Source: an uncultured Lachnospiraceae bacterium | GTDB taxonomy: Bacteria; Bacillota; Clostridia; Lachnospirales; Lachnospiraceae | Direction: 5' to 3' | Assembly (NCBI GenBank): GCA_900316625.1 | Contig: ONDO01000001.1 | Coordinates: 1-64,000, forward strand | DNA: 64,000 nucleotides | Shown: piece by piece, positions 44,517 through 53,275 of the stretch | Layout of the letters: the number at the start of each line of letters is the position of its first letter | How positions within the stretch are numbered: position 1 is the stretch's first letter | The notes under the pieces: model-generated | Told to the model about the DNA's origin: nothing | What the model saw: the letters and a program-made list of their open reading frames with translations, nothing else | The model's database searches: none | Program-made: the position numbers and the translations under genes

Positions 44517-46988
44517 TTATTCTGTTCCTTGTTCCGGCAGATGCAGTTTCAGGTAATCCTTCAGATCCCTGAGAGGAATCGGCCTCGAAAAGAGATAACC
44601 CTGACTGAATTCACAACCAATATCCTGCAGGAATTCATACTGGTCTTCTCTCTCAATACCCTCCGCCAGGGTCTTCATATGGAGTGCATTGGCCATATTA
44701 ATGATGGAGCGAAGAATGCGTGCCGTACGGTCATCCGCTTCCTTATAGCCGCGCATGAACATAAGGTCAATTTTAAGTACATCGAACTGATAATCCTTGA
44801 GAACATTCAGGCTCGAATATCCGGAACCGAAGTCATCCATCCAGACCTCATAGCCGAGTTCTCTCAGACGATATACCCCTTTCTTGACGAAGACTTCATC
44901 CTTGGCTCTTCCCGTCTCCGTCACTTCGAAGTGGATCAGGTGGGAAGGAATGCCAGCTTCCTTAATGATCTCATCTGCAATGCTGACGATATCACAGCTG
45001 ACAAAATCGATACGGGACAGATTGATGGAGATGGGAACCAGAGGCACTCCCTCTTCCATCATATCCAGAAGATCCTGCACTACATGGCGGATCATTGCGA
45101 TATCTAATTTACTGATCACATTAAAGTGCTCAAGAACCGGAATATACTCAATGGGGCTTACCAGACCATAGACCGGATCATTCCAGCGTACCAGCGCTTC
45201 TGCAGAAGATACCCTGCCTGTTTTCGTATCCACGATTGGCTGATAATGCGGATAGATCTTCCCGCCCTCGATCGCTGATTCCAGATTGTTAAGGAAGAAG
45301 AGCATCTTCTTCTGCCTGCTCTCCATTCTCTCTTCGAAGAAGGCACAGGAGACATCATAGGTATCGTGAATGCTGTTACATGCCATTCTCGCACGATCAC
45401 AGCAGAGATCCACTTCATTGCCCTGTTCATAGACATAGATACCAGCCTTAAGTGTAATCATATTCCCCCCAGCCACTTCTCCAATATGGGAGAAGAGGCG
45501 GTTTAATTTCAGCTGAATATCCTGCAGTTCCGCCAGCACAACAAAATGATCTTCTCCAAAGCGAGACACCAGCTGATGTGGGAAGGAATCTAAGAGCGCA
45601 TTGGCAATCATCCGTAAGAGATCATCTCCGGCACGATAGCCATTGGCCTCATTGTAGGACTGCATTCCGATCACATTCATATAGAGGAAGGCATAACGGT
45701 CATCATCTCCCGAGAAATTATTGAGCACAATCTCAGCCTTATTGCTGAAATACATCATGCCAGGCAGACCCGTCAGGACATCAAGATCCGAGGTCTTCCC
45801 ATTCTCAGTACTGTCAAGATCCATCAGAAGAATCTCTCTGTGATTCATCTTAGGATCGTAAGCATAACCCTTGGAGACACCCTTGCCTTCATGGCGCAGG
45901 TGATTCAGGCGAACATCTGCCTGACGAAGCATATCAAGAAGGACCTTCTTCTTGTCTGCCTCTCCGAAGACATAACCACCAGACACCGTGAAATGTACCT
46001 TCAGATCGTCGATCATCGCCTCATGGAAAGAGATCCAGGCCGCAAGTTTTCTCTGGAATTCGCTTCTCTCCTTCTCCGTTCCAATAACGAGGAAGAGGTC
46101 ATCTCCATAGAGATAACAGCGATCCCCCGCGAAACATTCCTCGAGCTTCTTCGCCGCAATCTTCATCAGTTCATCCCCACTAGGATGTCCATAGAGATCG
46201 TTGAAGAAGGTGAAGTCATCGATTCCGGTCAGAAGAACATAGACCGGCTTTCTTACATACTGTCTGATCTCCTTATGCAGGGCATGACGATTCCGAAGTC
46301 CAGTCATATAGTCATGATCAGAAATATGGACCAGATTGTTATTCATGTCCATGAGCTGTTCCTGTCGCACCGCCATTCGTAAGCTCTCCTGATATCGAAC
46401 AATGGAGAGAACCAGGGACACAAGCAGAATAAAGAGAAAAGTCAGACGTAGATTCAAGGAGGATTTCACATTGCTGTTAATAGACAAAGACAGATAGCCC
46501 ACGTAAGTCAGTGTTCCAATAATCGCAACCGACCATGGTTTTATCGTAAATACAGCAAAGCAGAGAATCAGTTCCGTCGAAAGGAGAAGCATTCCTGTAA
46601 TACCACGATAGTCCCAGAATCCGATGGAGAGGCCAAATCCCAGGCACTCGATAATATAGGCATAGACTTCTAAGACAACGAATTTGTGATCCGTAATACC
46701 GTCAATAAAGAAGCGATGCCCATAATAGCAGTAAACAACACTTAAGAAGATGAAGACACCATAGATATAACGCATGGCAAGCAGGTTATTCGTGCTGGTG
46801 GCGTGTGCAAGCATAATATCTTCGTTAAAGAAGCTACCGATCAGCATGATTCCCAGTGTAATCACATGAAAGATGGCTATGATGAGTCCGATCACAACAT
46901 TCTGCCGATCCAGCAAATCCTGCTCAAAAGGACTATTTTCCGATATTCCGAAGATATCCTTCAGAAAGGTAATGCGATATTCGTTCAT
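44517..46988 (-). CDS. Membrane c-di-GMP phosphodiesterase with two degenerate GGDEF domains
   Basis: The 823-residue protein has six membrane helices (about 25-210), two GGDEF-fold domains in tandem (about 220-370 and 400-545) with signatures LYGDDLF and RFGEDHF, and an EAL domain (about 555-810) with AEALVRW, ISINLSR, FEVTET, MDDFGSGYS, VLKIDL and AEGIERE. Both GGDEF sites are altered, so only hydrolysis of c-di-GMP is expected. Spacing to the neighbours (15 and 32 bases) places it in the acyltransferase operon. Its domain plan resembles the other EAL protein at 35-38 kb. Confidence 0.88.
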   Translation of the reverse strand: MNEYRITFLKDIFGISENSPFEQDLLDRQNVVIGLIIAIFHVITLGIMLIGSFFNEDIMLAHATSTNNLLAMRYIYGVFIFLSVVYCYYGHRFFIDGITDHKFVVLEVYAYIIECLGFGLSIGFWDYRGITGMLLLSTELILCFAVFTIKPWSVAIIGTLTYVGYLSLSINSNVKSSLNLRLTFLFILLVSLVLSIVRYQESLRMAVRQEQLMDMNNNLVHISDHDYMTGLRNRHALHKEIRQYVRKPVYVLLTGIDDFTFFNDLYGHPSGDELMKIAAKKLEECFAGDRCYLYGDDLFLVIGTEKERSEFQRKLAAWISFHEAMIDDLKVHFTVSGGYVFGEADKKKVLLDMLRQADVRLNHLRHEGKGVSKGYAYDPKMNHREILLMDLDSTENGKTSDLDVLTGLPGMMYFSNKAEIVLNNFSGDDDRYAFLYMNVIGMQSYNEANGYRAGDDLLRMIANALLDSFPHQLVSRFGEDHFVVLAELQDIQLKLNRLFSHIGEVAGGNMITLKAGIYVYEQGNEVDLCCDRARMACNSIHDTYDVSCAFFEERMESRQKKMLFFLNNLESAIEGGKIYPHYQPIVDTKTGRVSSAEALVRWNDPVYGLVSPIEYIPVLEHFNVISKLDIAMIRHVVQDLLDMMEEGVPLVPISINLSRIDFVSCDIVSIADEIIKEAGIPSHLIHFEVTETGRAKDEVFVKKGVYRLRELGYEVWMDDFGSGYSSLNVLKDYQFDVLKIDLMFMRGYKEADDRTARILRSIINMANALHMKTLAEGIEREDQYEFLQDIGCEFSQGYLFSRPIPLRDLKDYLKLHLPEQGTE

Positions 46989-47003
46989 ATTGATTCTCCC
47001 ACA

Positions 47004-48278
47004 TTAAAACAAATCATTCGTTTCAACGGATACGTGTATTCCGTCTTTTGCCATCTGGCGAAAAACACCGCCGGGCACCGAAGTATCGGTCAAAGAAGAA
47101 GAGAAACATACCGTCATCTCCTCCCCAAAAGAAGTGATTGCACACTTTAAATCCTGTCCCTTCGAGAAGGGAAGGAAACTATAGAAACGATCAATGTACT
47201 GACCGTAATCCTCTGATACACTCATCTTTCCAATATTGGTAATGGTGGTAGTATTGGCCAGTGCGTTCTTGGTATAGACAATTTTCATAGCCAGATTCTT
47301 TACCGGAAGAGGTACTGCTCTGCCAATCAGAACCTTCTCATTCGAAACATTATAAGAGAAAATCGCTTCCAGATTCTCCCTGGTCATCTGCTCCTTAAGA
47401 CATGCCCTGGTAATCTCTAAGATCTCTTCAAAACTGTAATCCTCCTTCTCCGGATAAAACTCAGCAGAGATCATAACGAAGAAGTTCTTCGTCGTTATCG
47501 ATTCAAAATATGGACGAAGGTTCACCGGAACGGCCACACGAACCGGACGGTCCATTCTAATCTGTCCCCTGAAGCGCTGATAGGTGCTATAGATAAAAGC
47601 AGACACGATATAATCATTAATCGTGGTATGGTACTTCTCCTTGGTAACCTGCTTGATCTCCTGTAAGGGGATCAGACCGGCAATTACGCCAAAACCATGA
47701 TAAGGAAGATGCTCTCCCTTAATGAGGAAAGCTCGTCCTGCCTTATAGGGAGCCTTGCAAGCTTTCTGAAAATTCCTGAGATAGGAATCCTCACGATTCA
47801 GAGATGTCTCATCCGACAGATCATCGCTGTACTTTGCTCTAAGGTCTTCATGCGCCAGACGCAGGTACTGATAGATCAGTTCACGAAGGAAAGTTACGCC
47901 ACCCATTCCGTCTGCCAAGGCATGGAAGACTTCCAGATTGATTCTCTTCTTGTAATAGGTCACATGAAAGAGATAGGAGCGATTGAGGTTGGGATGAATC
48001 AGACGGCAGGGGTACTGTGACTCTTCCACAACCGTAGGTGCCTTCTTGCCATTCTCTTCCAGGTAGTACCAGAAAACACCGCTTCTTAGGCGAACATTAA
48101 ATCCCGGAAACTTAGGTGTAACGATATCAACCGCCTCCTGTAAGAGTTCGGGCTGAATATCTTCCTTGAGAACCGCGCAGATTCTATAGGTATTGGTCAT
48201 GTTCTCCCCGGCAATGACCGGGAAGATATTGGCTGTATTATCTAGTTTTTCCCAATGCTTTTCTCTTCTGTTCGTCAT
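47004..48278 (-). CDS. Condensation-fold acyltransferase (alcohol acetyltransferase/WES-like)
   Basis: The 424-residue protein has the HxxxDG-type catalytic motif in FHALADGMGG, the IRMDRPVRVAVPVNLRPYF segment in the second half, and the two-lobe layout of chloramphenicol-acetyltransferase-like enzymes such as wax-ester synthase, PapA and alcohol acetyltransferase. It should move an acyl group onto an alcohol or amine. The substrate is unknown. It lies between a short-chain dehydrogenase and a c-di-GMP phosphodiesterase. Confidence 0.82.
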   Translation of the reverse strand: MTNRREKHWEKLDNTANIFPVIAGENMTNTYRICAVLKEDIQPELLQEAVDIVTPKFPGFNVRLRSGVFWYYLEENGKKAPTVVEESQYPCRLIHPNLNRSYLFHVTYYKKRINLEVFHALADGMGGVTFLRELIYQYLRLAHEDLRAKYSDDLSDETSLNREDSYLRNFQKACKAPYKAGRAFLIKGEHLPYHGFGVIAGLIPLQEIKQVTKEKYHTTINDYIVSAFIYSTYQRFRGQIRMDRPVRVAVPVNLRPYFESITTKNFFVMISAEFYPEKEDYSFEEILEITRACLKEQMTRENLEAIFSYNVSNEKVLIGRAVPLPVKNLAMKIVYTKNALANTTTITNIGKMSVSEDYGQYIDRFYSFLPFSKGQDLKCAITSFGEEMTVCFSSSLTDTSVPGGVFRQMAKDGIHVSVETNDLF

Positions 48279-48323
48279 GATTCTCTTCTCAGATTTCTCT
48301 CATTTCTTCTCGCAATATATGTA

Positions 48324-49199
48324 TTATTTTGATTTTTTCGACTGATGTCTGCTGGCAAGATGAAGCAAGAAGGAATCCGGCAGGAGTTTTGCCGCAGGAA
48401 TGGTAAACTTCATCCAGAATCCGGGAACAATTCTCCGTTTCCTGCGAAACATGGATACGATTGCCTTCCTTGCACATACTTCTGCCGTAAGTGTCGGGGA
48501 AAAGACAGACGGTTTCTCTCCCACTGGCTTTGCATCCCCGGGGCCTTCTGTTCCATGATTCGCATCTTGCTCATTCCCAAGGGCCTTACGGGAGAAATCC
48601 GTCAGCACCGGTCCGGGGCAGAGGCAACCGAGATATACCTGATCTGCTCTCTTATGGATCTCCTGATATACTCCTTCTGTCAGTCGAAGGACATAGGATT
48701 TACTTGCATAATAGACAGCCATATTGGGACTGCCAGGCATGTAAGATGCAGATGATGCGACATTCAGGAAATATCCATGATTACGCTCTACCATATCCGG
48801 GAGGAAGGCATGCATCATATGAAGAACACCATTGCAGTTGGTAAGTGTCTCCTGTTCTTCCTTCTCCCAGTCATTCGATAAGAATTCGCCGATAGTACCA
48901 AAGCCTGCAGCATGGATGACAAGATCCGGAAGGCATTCCTTCTCCTGCAGCTTCTGATGTAAGTTCATTACCTGTCTGCGATCACTTACATCCAATGCAT
49001 AGGTCAAGATGGAGGGAAATCTCCCTTCCGGGACATCCTTTTTGCCTTCTGCCCACAGGAGCGTAAGTTTCTGTCTGGCATCTTCCAATCGGTCTATATT
49101 TCTCCCTGTCAGGATCAGATCGTAACCGTAGTCCATAAGGAGAATGCGGCTCATCTCATATCCGATTCCGGAACCAGCTCCGGTAATGACTGCTATCAT
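48324..49199 (-). CDS. Short-chain dehydrogenase/reductase
   Basis: The 291-residue NAD(P)-dependent oxidoreductase has TGAGSGIGYEM for cofactor, the NAG-equivalent HAAGFG, catalytic Ser in NVASSASYMPG and YYASK (Tyr/Lys). The C-terminal third is basic with MFRRKRRIVPGFWMKF, typical of DltE-like members that sit at the membrane. It is the first gene of the run with the acyltransferase, and a promoter lies 40 bases upstream. Confidence 0.92.
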   Translation of the reverse strand: MIAVITGAGSGIGYEMSRILLMDYGYDLILTGRNIDRLEDARQKLTLLWAEGKKDVPEGRFPSILTYALDVSDRRQVMNLHQKLQEKECLPDLVIHAAGFGTIGEFLSNDWEKEEQETLTNCNGVLHMMHAFLPDMVERNHGYFLNVASSASYMPGSPNMAVYYASKSYVLRLTEGVYQEIHKRADQVYLGCLCPGPVLTDFSRKALGNEQDANHGTEGPGDAKPVGEKPSVFSPTLTAEVCARKAIVSMFRRKRRIVPGFWMKFTIPAAKLLPDSFLLHLASRHQSKKSK

Positions 49200-49237
49200 G
49201 TTTCTTCCTAATCTCTCCTCATAAAAACTCTTGATGT

Positions 49238-49266
49238 ATTATACCACTTCGTGCCTCTTTTTCGAA
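49238..49266 (-). promoter_or_regulatory. Promoter of the dehydrogenase-acyltransferase operon
   Basis: The minus strand has TATAAT (49238-49243) with TTCGAA (49261-49266) 17 bases upstream. The -10 is perfect and the -35 is weak. Confidence 0.55.
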
Positions 49267-49383
49267 ATTCTTCCCGATGAAGCACCGGAAATGATACACA
49301 AAATCTCGTTCCCACACCAATCTTCTCTGCATGCTCGAGTGTCTCTCTCCATGCCGTATTGGGATTGGAATTTCGGAAATATT

Positions 49384-49417
49384 ATAAAAAACGCCTGACG
49401 GAAGGACCGTCAGGCGC
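49384..49417 (-). terminator. Terminator after the purine permease gene
   Basis: The minus strand folds CGCCTGACGG with CCGTCAGGCG around TCCTT and is followed by six T residues. Confidence 0.92.
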
Positions 49418-49441
49418 AAGTTTTATCTGGTTCTTATCGAA

Positions 49442-50806
49442 TTAGAGGAAGATGTACTTGCAAACAAAGAGTACTGCAAGAACGTACATCAACGGAGTGA
49501 TCTTCTTCTTCTCTTTGCAGAAGAAGTTGCAAACAAAGTTGATTACAACGTAGGAGATAACACCGATGGAGATACCCTCAGCGATGGAGTACATCAGAGG
49601 CATTGCAAGCACTGCAAGGAATGCAGGGAATGCTTCGCGGATATCCGTGAAGTCAATCTCAAGGATAGAAGTCAGCATCAGGAATCCAACATAGATCAGA
49701 GCCGGTGCTACTGCGAATCCAGGGATGGAAACGAAGATCGGTGCGAAGAAGATTGCAACCAGGAAGAGAAGTCCGGTAACAACAGATGCAAGACCGGTAC
49801 GTGCGCCTGCACCTACACCTGCAGAAGACTCAACATAAGTGGTTGTGGTAGAAGTGCCGAAGATTGCACCAGCGCAGGTAGCGATTGCATCTGCGAGAAG
49901 TGCGGGCTTAACTCGCTCAAGCTTACCTTCTTTGTCAAGAAGTCCGGCACGATCAGAAACACCGATCAGGGTTCCGATGGTATCGAACATATCAACGAAG
50001 AGGAAGGAAAGCATAACAACAACGAAGTTGAAGAATCCAACGCCATTGAAGTCAACATTGAAGCACTGTCCAAATGTAAGACCGATCTTGGTGAAGTCGG
50101 TGAAATGCATGTTGGGAAGCAGGCTGAAGAAGTTTTCGTTGTCAGGAACGTAAATTCCGCAAAGCTGTGCAAGAATTCCAAGTACCCAGGTAACGATGAT
50201 ACCGATCAGAATACCACCACGAACCTTCTTAACCTCAAGAATAGCGATAAGAAGAAGACCAATCAGTGCAAGAAGTGCACAGATACCAGCGGTATGCCAC
50301 TCGTTACGGAAACTTACATAAGTAACAAGGGTGCTGTCGGAATTAACAACGATCTTAGCGTCCTGCAGACCGATGAAAGCAACGAAGAGGCCGATACCGG
50401 CGCCAACGCCCTTCTTCAGGGTCAGGGGAATGGAATTGAAGATTGCTTCACGAACGTTTGTCAGGGAAAGAATGATGAAGATGATACCTTCAACAAATAC
50501 TGCAAACAGAGCAACCTGCCAGGGATATCCCATGGAACCACAAACGGTGAATGCGAAGTATGCATTCAGACCCATTCCGGGAGCCAGGGCGAACGGATAG
50601 TTTGCAAAAAGTGCCATGCAAAGAGTACCAACAAAAGAAGCAAGACAGGTAGCAATAAGCACTGCCTCTGCATCCATGCCAGCTGCGCTAAGCATGTTAG
50701 GGTTAACGGCCAGAATGTAGGCCATGGTCATGAAGGTGGTGATACCTGCAAGAACTTCGGTCTTGACGTTGGTATTATTTTCCTTCAGTTTAAAGAAGTC
50801 AGCCAT
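49442..50806 (-). CDS. NCS2-family purine permease (AzgA type)
   Basis: The 454-residue transporter has about 13 membrane helices and the AzgA-like start FFKLKENNTNVKTEVLAGITTFMTMAYIL, with NPNMLS, PGMGLNAYFAF and SSAGVGAGARTGLASV. It imports adenine, guanine or hypoxanthine with protons. GGAGG seven bases before 50806 sets the start; the longer frame lacks one. A consensus-like promoter lies 60 bases upstream. I looked for a purine riboswitch in the leader and did not find its conserved core. Confidence 0.95.
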   Translation of the reverse strand: MADFFKLKENNTNVKTEVLAGITTFMTMAYILAVNPNMLSAAGMDAEAVLIATCLASFVGTLCMALFANYPFALAPGMGLNAYFAFTVCGSMGYPWQVALFAVFVEGIIFIILSLTNVREAIFNSIPLTLKKGVGAGIGLFVAFIGLQDAKIVVNSDSTLVTYVSFRNEWHTAGICALLALIGLLLIAILEVKKVRGGILIGIIVTWVLGILAQLCGIYVPDNENFFSLLPNMHFTDFTKIGLTFGQCFNVDFNGVGFFNFVVVMLSFLFVDMFDTIGTLIGVSDRAGLLDKEGKLERVKPALLADAIATCAGAIFGTSTTTTYVESSAGVGAGARTGLASVVTGLLFLVAIFFAPIFVSIPGFAVAPALIYVGFLMLTSILEIDFTDIREAFPAFLAVLAMPLMYSIAEGISIGVISYVVINFVCNFFCKEKKKITPLMYVLAVLFVCKYIFL

Positions 50807-50863
50807 TTCATATCCTCCTATAACTGAACTCACGCTCCGCATATCGGAGCCATACACATGAAG

Positions 50864-50892
50864 ATTATAGATGAGTAATCGTTTTCAGGCAA
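50864..50892 (-). promoter_or_regulatory. Promoter of the purine permease gene
   Basis: The minus strand reads TTGCCT (50887-50892), 17 bases, TATAAT (50864-50869). The short leader contains a CTCCG..CGGAG hairpin. The 373-base interval 50807-51179 otherwise holds only this and the divergent promoter. Confidence 0.7.
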
Positions 50893-51014
50893 TGCGTTTG
50901 TTTAGAAAATTTTCATAATGAACTCATAAGTATAGTTTATATATGCTTTCCCACTTATGTGCACGAGCACTATTTACGAGTTTCCGTGTTTATCAGGTTT
51001 ACAGAATATACTTT

Positions 51015-51043
51015 TTGAAGTGAAAAATTAGCATTCATAATAT
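51015..51043 (+). promoter_or_regulatory. Possible promoter of the DUF1846 gene
   Basis: TTGAAG (51015-51020), 17 bases, TAATAT (51038-51043) on the plus strand, about 135 bases upstream of the start codon. A TATACT at 51080-51085 is an alternative -10 with no clear -35. Confidence 0.4.
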
Positions 51044-51179
51044 AAGAAAAAAAACCTGTGCACTTCCCCCTTTCGAGTGATATACTAGCAAACGGTTTTT
51101 TATTTAGTATCGGATGACTCAGGCATTTGCGTGTGGCATTTGATTTTTCGAGGTGAAATATCTACAGAAGGAGTACATC

Positions 51180-52658
51180 ATGGAAATCGGATTCGATAAT
51201 GACAAATATCTGAAAATGCAATCCGAACATATTCGCGAACGTATCGCAAAGTTTGGCGATAAGCTCTACTTAGAGTTCGGAGGAAAGCTATTCGATGACT
51301 ACCATGCATCCCGCGTTCTTCCTGGCTTCCAGCCGGATAGTAAGATCCGTATGCTTTCTAATCTGAAAGATCAGGTAGAAATCGTCGTTGCAATCTCTGC
51401 CGGTGCCATTGCATCCAACAAGATTCGTGGTGATCTCGGAATCACTTATGATAAGGATGTACTTCGTCTGATTGACATATTCCAGGGACTTGGCTTCTAT
51501 GTCGGATCCGTTGCCATCACCCAGTACACTGGAGAAGCTTCTGCAGATAAGTTCCGTGCAAAGTTGCAGAGCTTAGGAATTCGTTCCTATATATTAAAGA
51601 AGATTCCTGACTATCCCGATGATGTAGAAACCATCGTCTCTGACGCAGGTTACGGTGCCAATGATTACATCGAAACCTCCCGTCCTCTCGTCGTTGTTAC
51701 CGCTCCTGGTCCCGGTTCCGGAAAGATGGCTGTCTGCCTCTCCCAGCTCTATCAGGAAAACAAGCGTGGCATTCGTGCAGGTTATGCTAAGTTTGAGACC
51801 TTCCCGATCTGGAATCTCCCCCTCAAGCATCCCGTAAACCTCGCTTATGAGGCTGCTACTGCTGATCTGAATGATGTTAACATGATCGACCCCTTCCATC
51901 TGGAAGCTTATGGTGAGACCACCGTTAACTACAACCGTGATGTAGAGATCTACCCTGTTCTCAAGGCCATCTTCACCAAGATCTATGGTGACTGTCCTTA
52001 CAAGTCACCGACCGATATGGGGGTTAACATGGCTGGTAACTGCATCTCTGATGACGAGGTTTGCCGTCGTGCATCCGAACAGGAAATCATTCGTCGTTAC
52101 TACAAGGAACTCGCGAATATCAAACGTGGCACCGGCTCCCGTGATGCTCTTAAGAAGTTAGAATCTCTCATGAAGCAGGCTGGTGTTTCTCCTGAGAACC
52201 GTTCGGTTGTTCAGCCCGCTCTGGTTCGCGAGGAAGTATCCGGAGGCCCCGCATGTGCTCTTCAGCTTCCCGATGGCAGAATCGTCACCGGAAAGACCTC
52301 CGACCAGCTCTCCGCTTCTTCTGCTGTTCTTCTGAATGCATTAAAAGAAATGGCTGGTATCCCTCATGCTGGCCATCATGTCATCGCACCTGAGGCACTT
52401 GCCCCCATCAATGCGCTGAAGAAGGACTACTTAGGAGATCGTGACAGCAGACTTCATCTGTCCGAGACTCTGATCGCCCTGACCATGAGTGCACAGACCA
52501 ATCCGGAAGCAGCGAGGGCCTTAGAGCAGATGCCTAAGATCCATGGCCTCGACTTCCACTCCACCGTCCTCATCACAGCAGATGATGAAGCAGTCCTCCG
52601 CAAGCTTCGTGTCAATGCTACCTGCGAGCCTAAGACCGAAGGTGGCAAGCTCTTCTAA
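51180..52658 (+). CDS. DUF1846 domain protein
   Basis: The 492-residue cytoplasmic protein matches the widespread DUF1846 family in full length: start MEIGFDNDKYLKMQSEHIRE, ASRVLPGF, the Gly-rich TAPGPGSGKMA phosphate-binding-like motif, YAKFETFPIWNLPL, and YKSPTDMGVNMAG. Structures of the family suggest a nucleotide-binding fold, but I know of no firmly assigned reaction. AAGGAG precedes the start. It is transcribed alone, and two back-to-back terminators follow. Confidence 0.9.
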   Translation: MEIGFDNDKYLKMQSEHIRERIAKFGDKLYLEFGGKLFDDYHASRVLPGFQPDSKIRMLSNLKDQVEIVVAISAGAIASNKIRGDLGITYDKDVLRLIDIFQGLGFYVGSVAITQYTGEASADKFRAKLQSLGIRSYILKKIPDYPDDVETIVSDAGYGANDYIETSRPLVVVTAPGPGSGKMAVCLSQLYQENKRGIRAGYAKFETFPIWNLPLKHPVNLAYEAATADLNDVNMIDPFHLEAYGETTVNYNRDVEIYPVLKAIFTKIYGDCPYKSPTDMGVNMAGNCISDDEVCRRASEQEIIRRYYKELANIKRGTGSRDALKKLESLMKQAGVSPENRSVVQPALVREEVSGGPACALQLPDGRIVTGKTSDQLSASSAVLLNALKEMAGIPHAGHHVIAPEALAPINALKKDYLGDRDSRLHLSETLIALTMSAQTNPEAARALEQMPKIHGLDFHSTVLITADDEAVLRKLRVNATCEPKTEGGKLF

Positions 52659-52681
52659 GATATTCCTTCTAAAACCAATTC

Positions 52682-52708
52682 GTCCCCGGCAGGCGCCGGG
52701 GACTTTTT
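52682..52708 (+). terminator. Terminator after the DUF1846 gene
   Basis: GTCCCCGGC pairs with GCCGGGGAC and is followed by TTTTT on the plus strand. Confidence 0.93.
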
Positions 52709-52712
52709 CCAG

Positions 52713-52743
52713 AAAAAAACCTGCGTCCCAAGACGCAGGTTTC
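52713..52743 (-). terminator. Terminator after yajC
   Basis: On the minus strand ACCTGCGTC pairs with GACGCAGGT and is followed by seven T residues. It lies directly next to the convergent terminator of the DUF1846 gene. Confidence 0.9.
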
Positions 52744-52786
52744 TTAATACTACTCAACTCTCCTTCAAAAGGCAGGAGCCCCTAGA

Positions 52787-53173
52787 TCAGTCCTTCTTCT
52801 TACCGAAGAGACCCTTCTTCTCCGTCTTCTCTTCAGTAGCATCAGCCTTAGTCTCAGATGCAACAGCATCTTCGGGCTTCTCTACAGCAGAGATTGCAGA
52901 CTTCTGCATAGGGATACGGCAGTTCTTGTTAGAACCAAATTCTACGATAACGGTATCATCTTCCATAGCGATGACTACGCCATAGAATCCGCTGGTGGTA
53001 AGAACGGTATCACCAACTTCAAGAGCTTTCATCATAGCATCCTTCTTCTTGGTCTCGTTCTGCTGAGGACGAATCATGAAGAAGTACATGAAAGCGAAAA
53101 GAACAACAATCCATACAACAAGCATGATGCTGCTGGAACCATTGGTAGCAGCAAGGAAAAGATCCATAGACAT
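52787..53173 (-). CDS. yajC: Preprotein translocase accessory subunit YajC
   Basis: The 128-residue protein has a short outer end, one membrane helix (about 15-35, ending YFFMIRPQQNE), the MMKALEVGDTVLTTSGFYGVV domain and a charged C-terminal extension ending KKGLFGKKKD. YajC associates with SecDF in protein export. AGGAGG lies eight bases before the start. The usual partner tgt is directly upstream. The acidic/basic extension of about 35 residues is longer than in the shortest homologues. Confidence 0.94.
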   Translation of the reverse strand: MSMDLFLAATNGSSSIMLVVWIVVLFAFMYFFMIRPQQNETKKKDAMMKALEVGDTVLTTSGFYGVVIAMEDDTVIVEFGSNKNCRIPMQKSAISAVEKPEDAVASETKADATEEKTEKKGLFGKKKD

Positions 53174-53275
53174 AAGTTAAACCTCCTGAGCATTCTCTCA
53201 AATATTATTCCGTCATTCGGGAAAACCCGACGCTGTTTATTCTACTTGACATAGCCTCGTGATTCAAGTGAATCA

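Noticed and set aside
48289-48477. 62-codon minus-strand frame at the end of the dehydrogenase gene
   Set aside because: It is out of frame with the real gene, overlaps its end and has no supporting signal.
50807-50870. Purine riboswitch in the purine permease leader
   Set aside because: A TATGG-like stretch is present, but the conserved junction sequences and the two loops of the purine aptamer are not. Only a short hairpin is seen.
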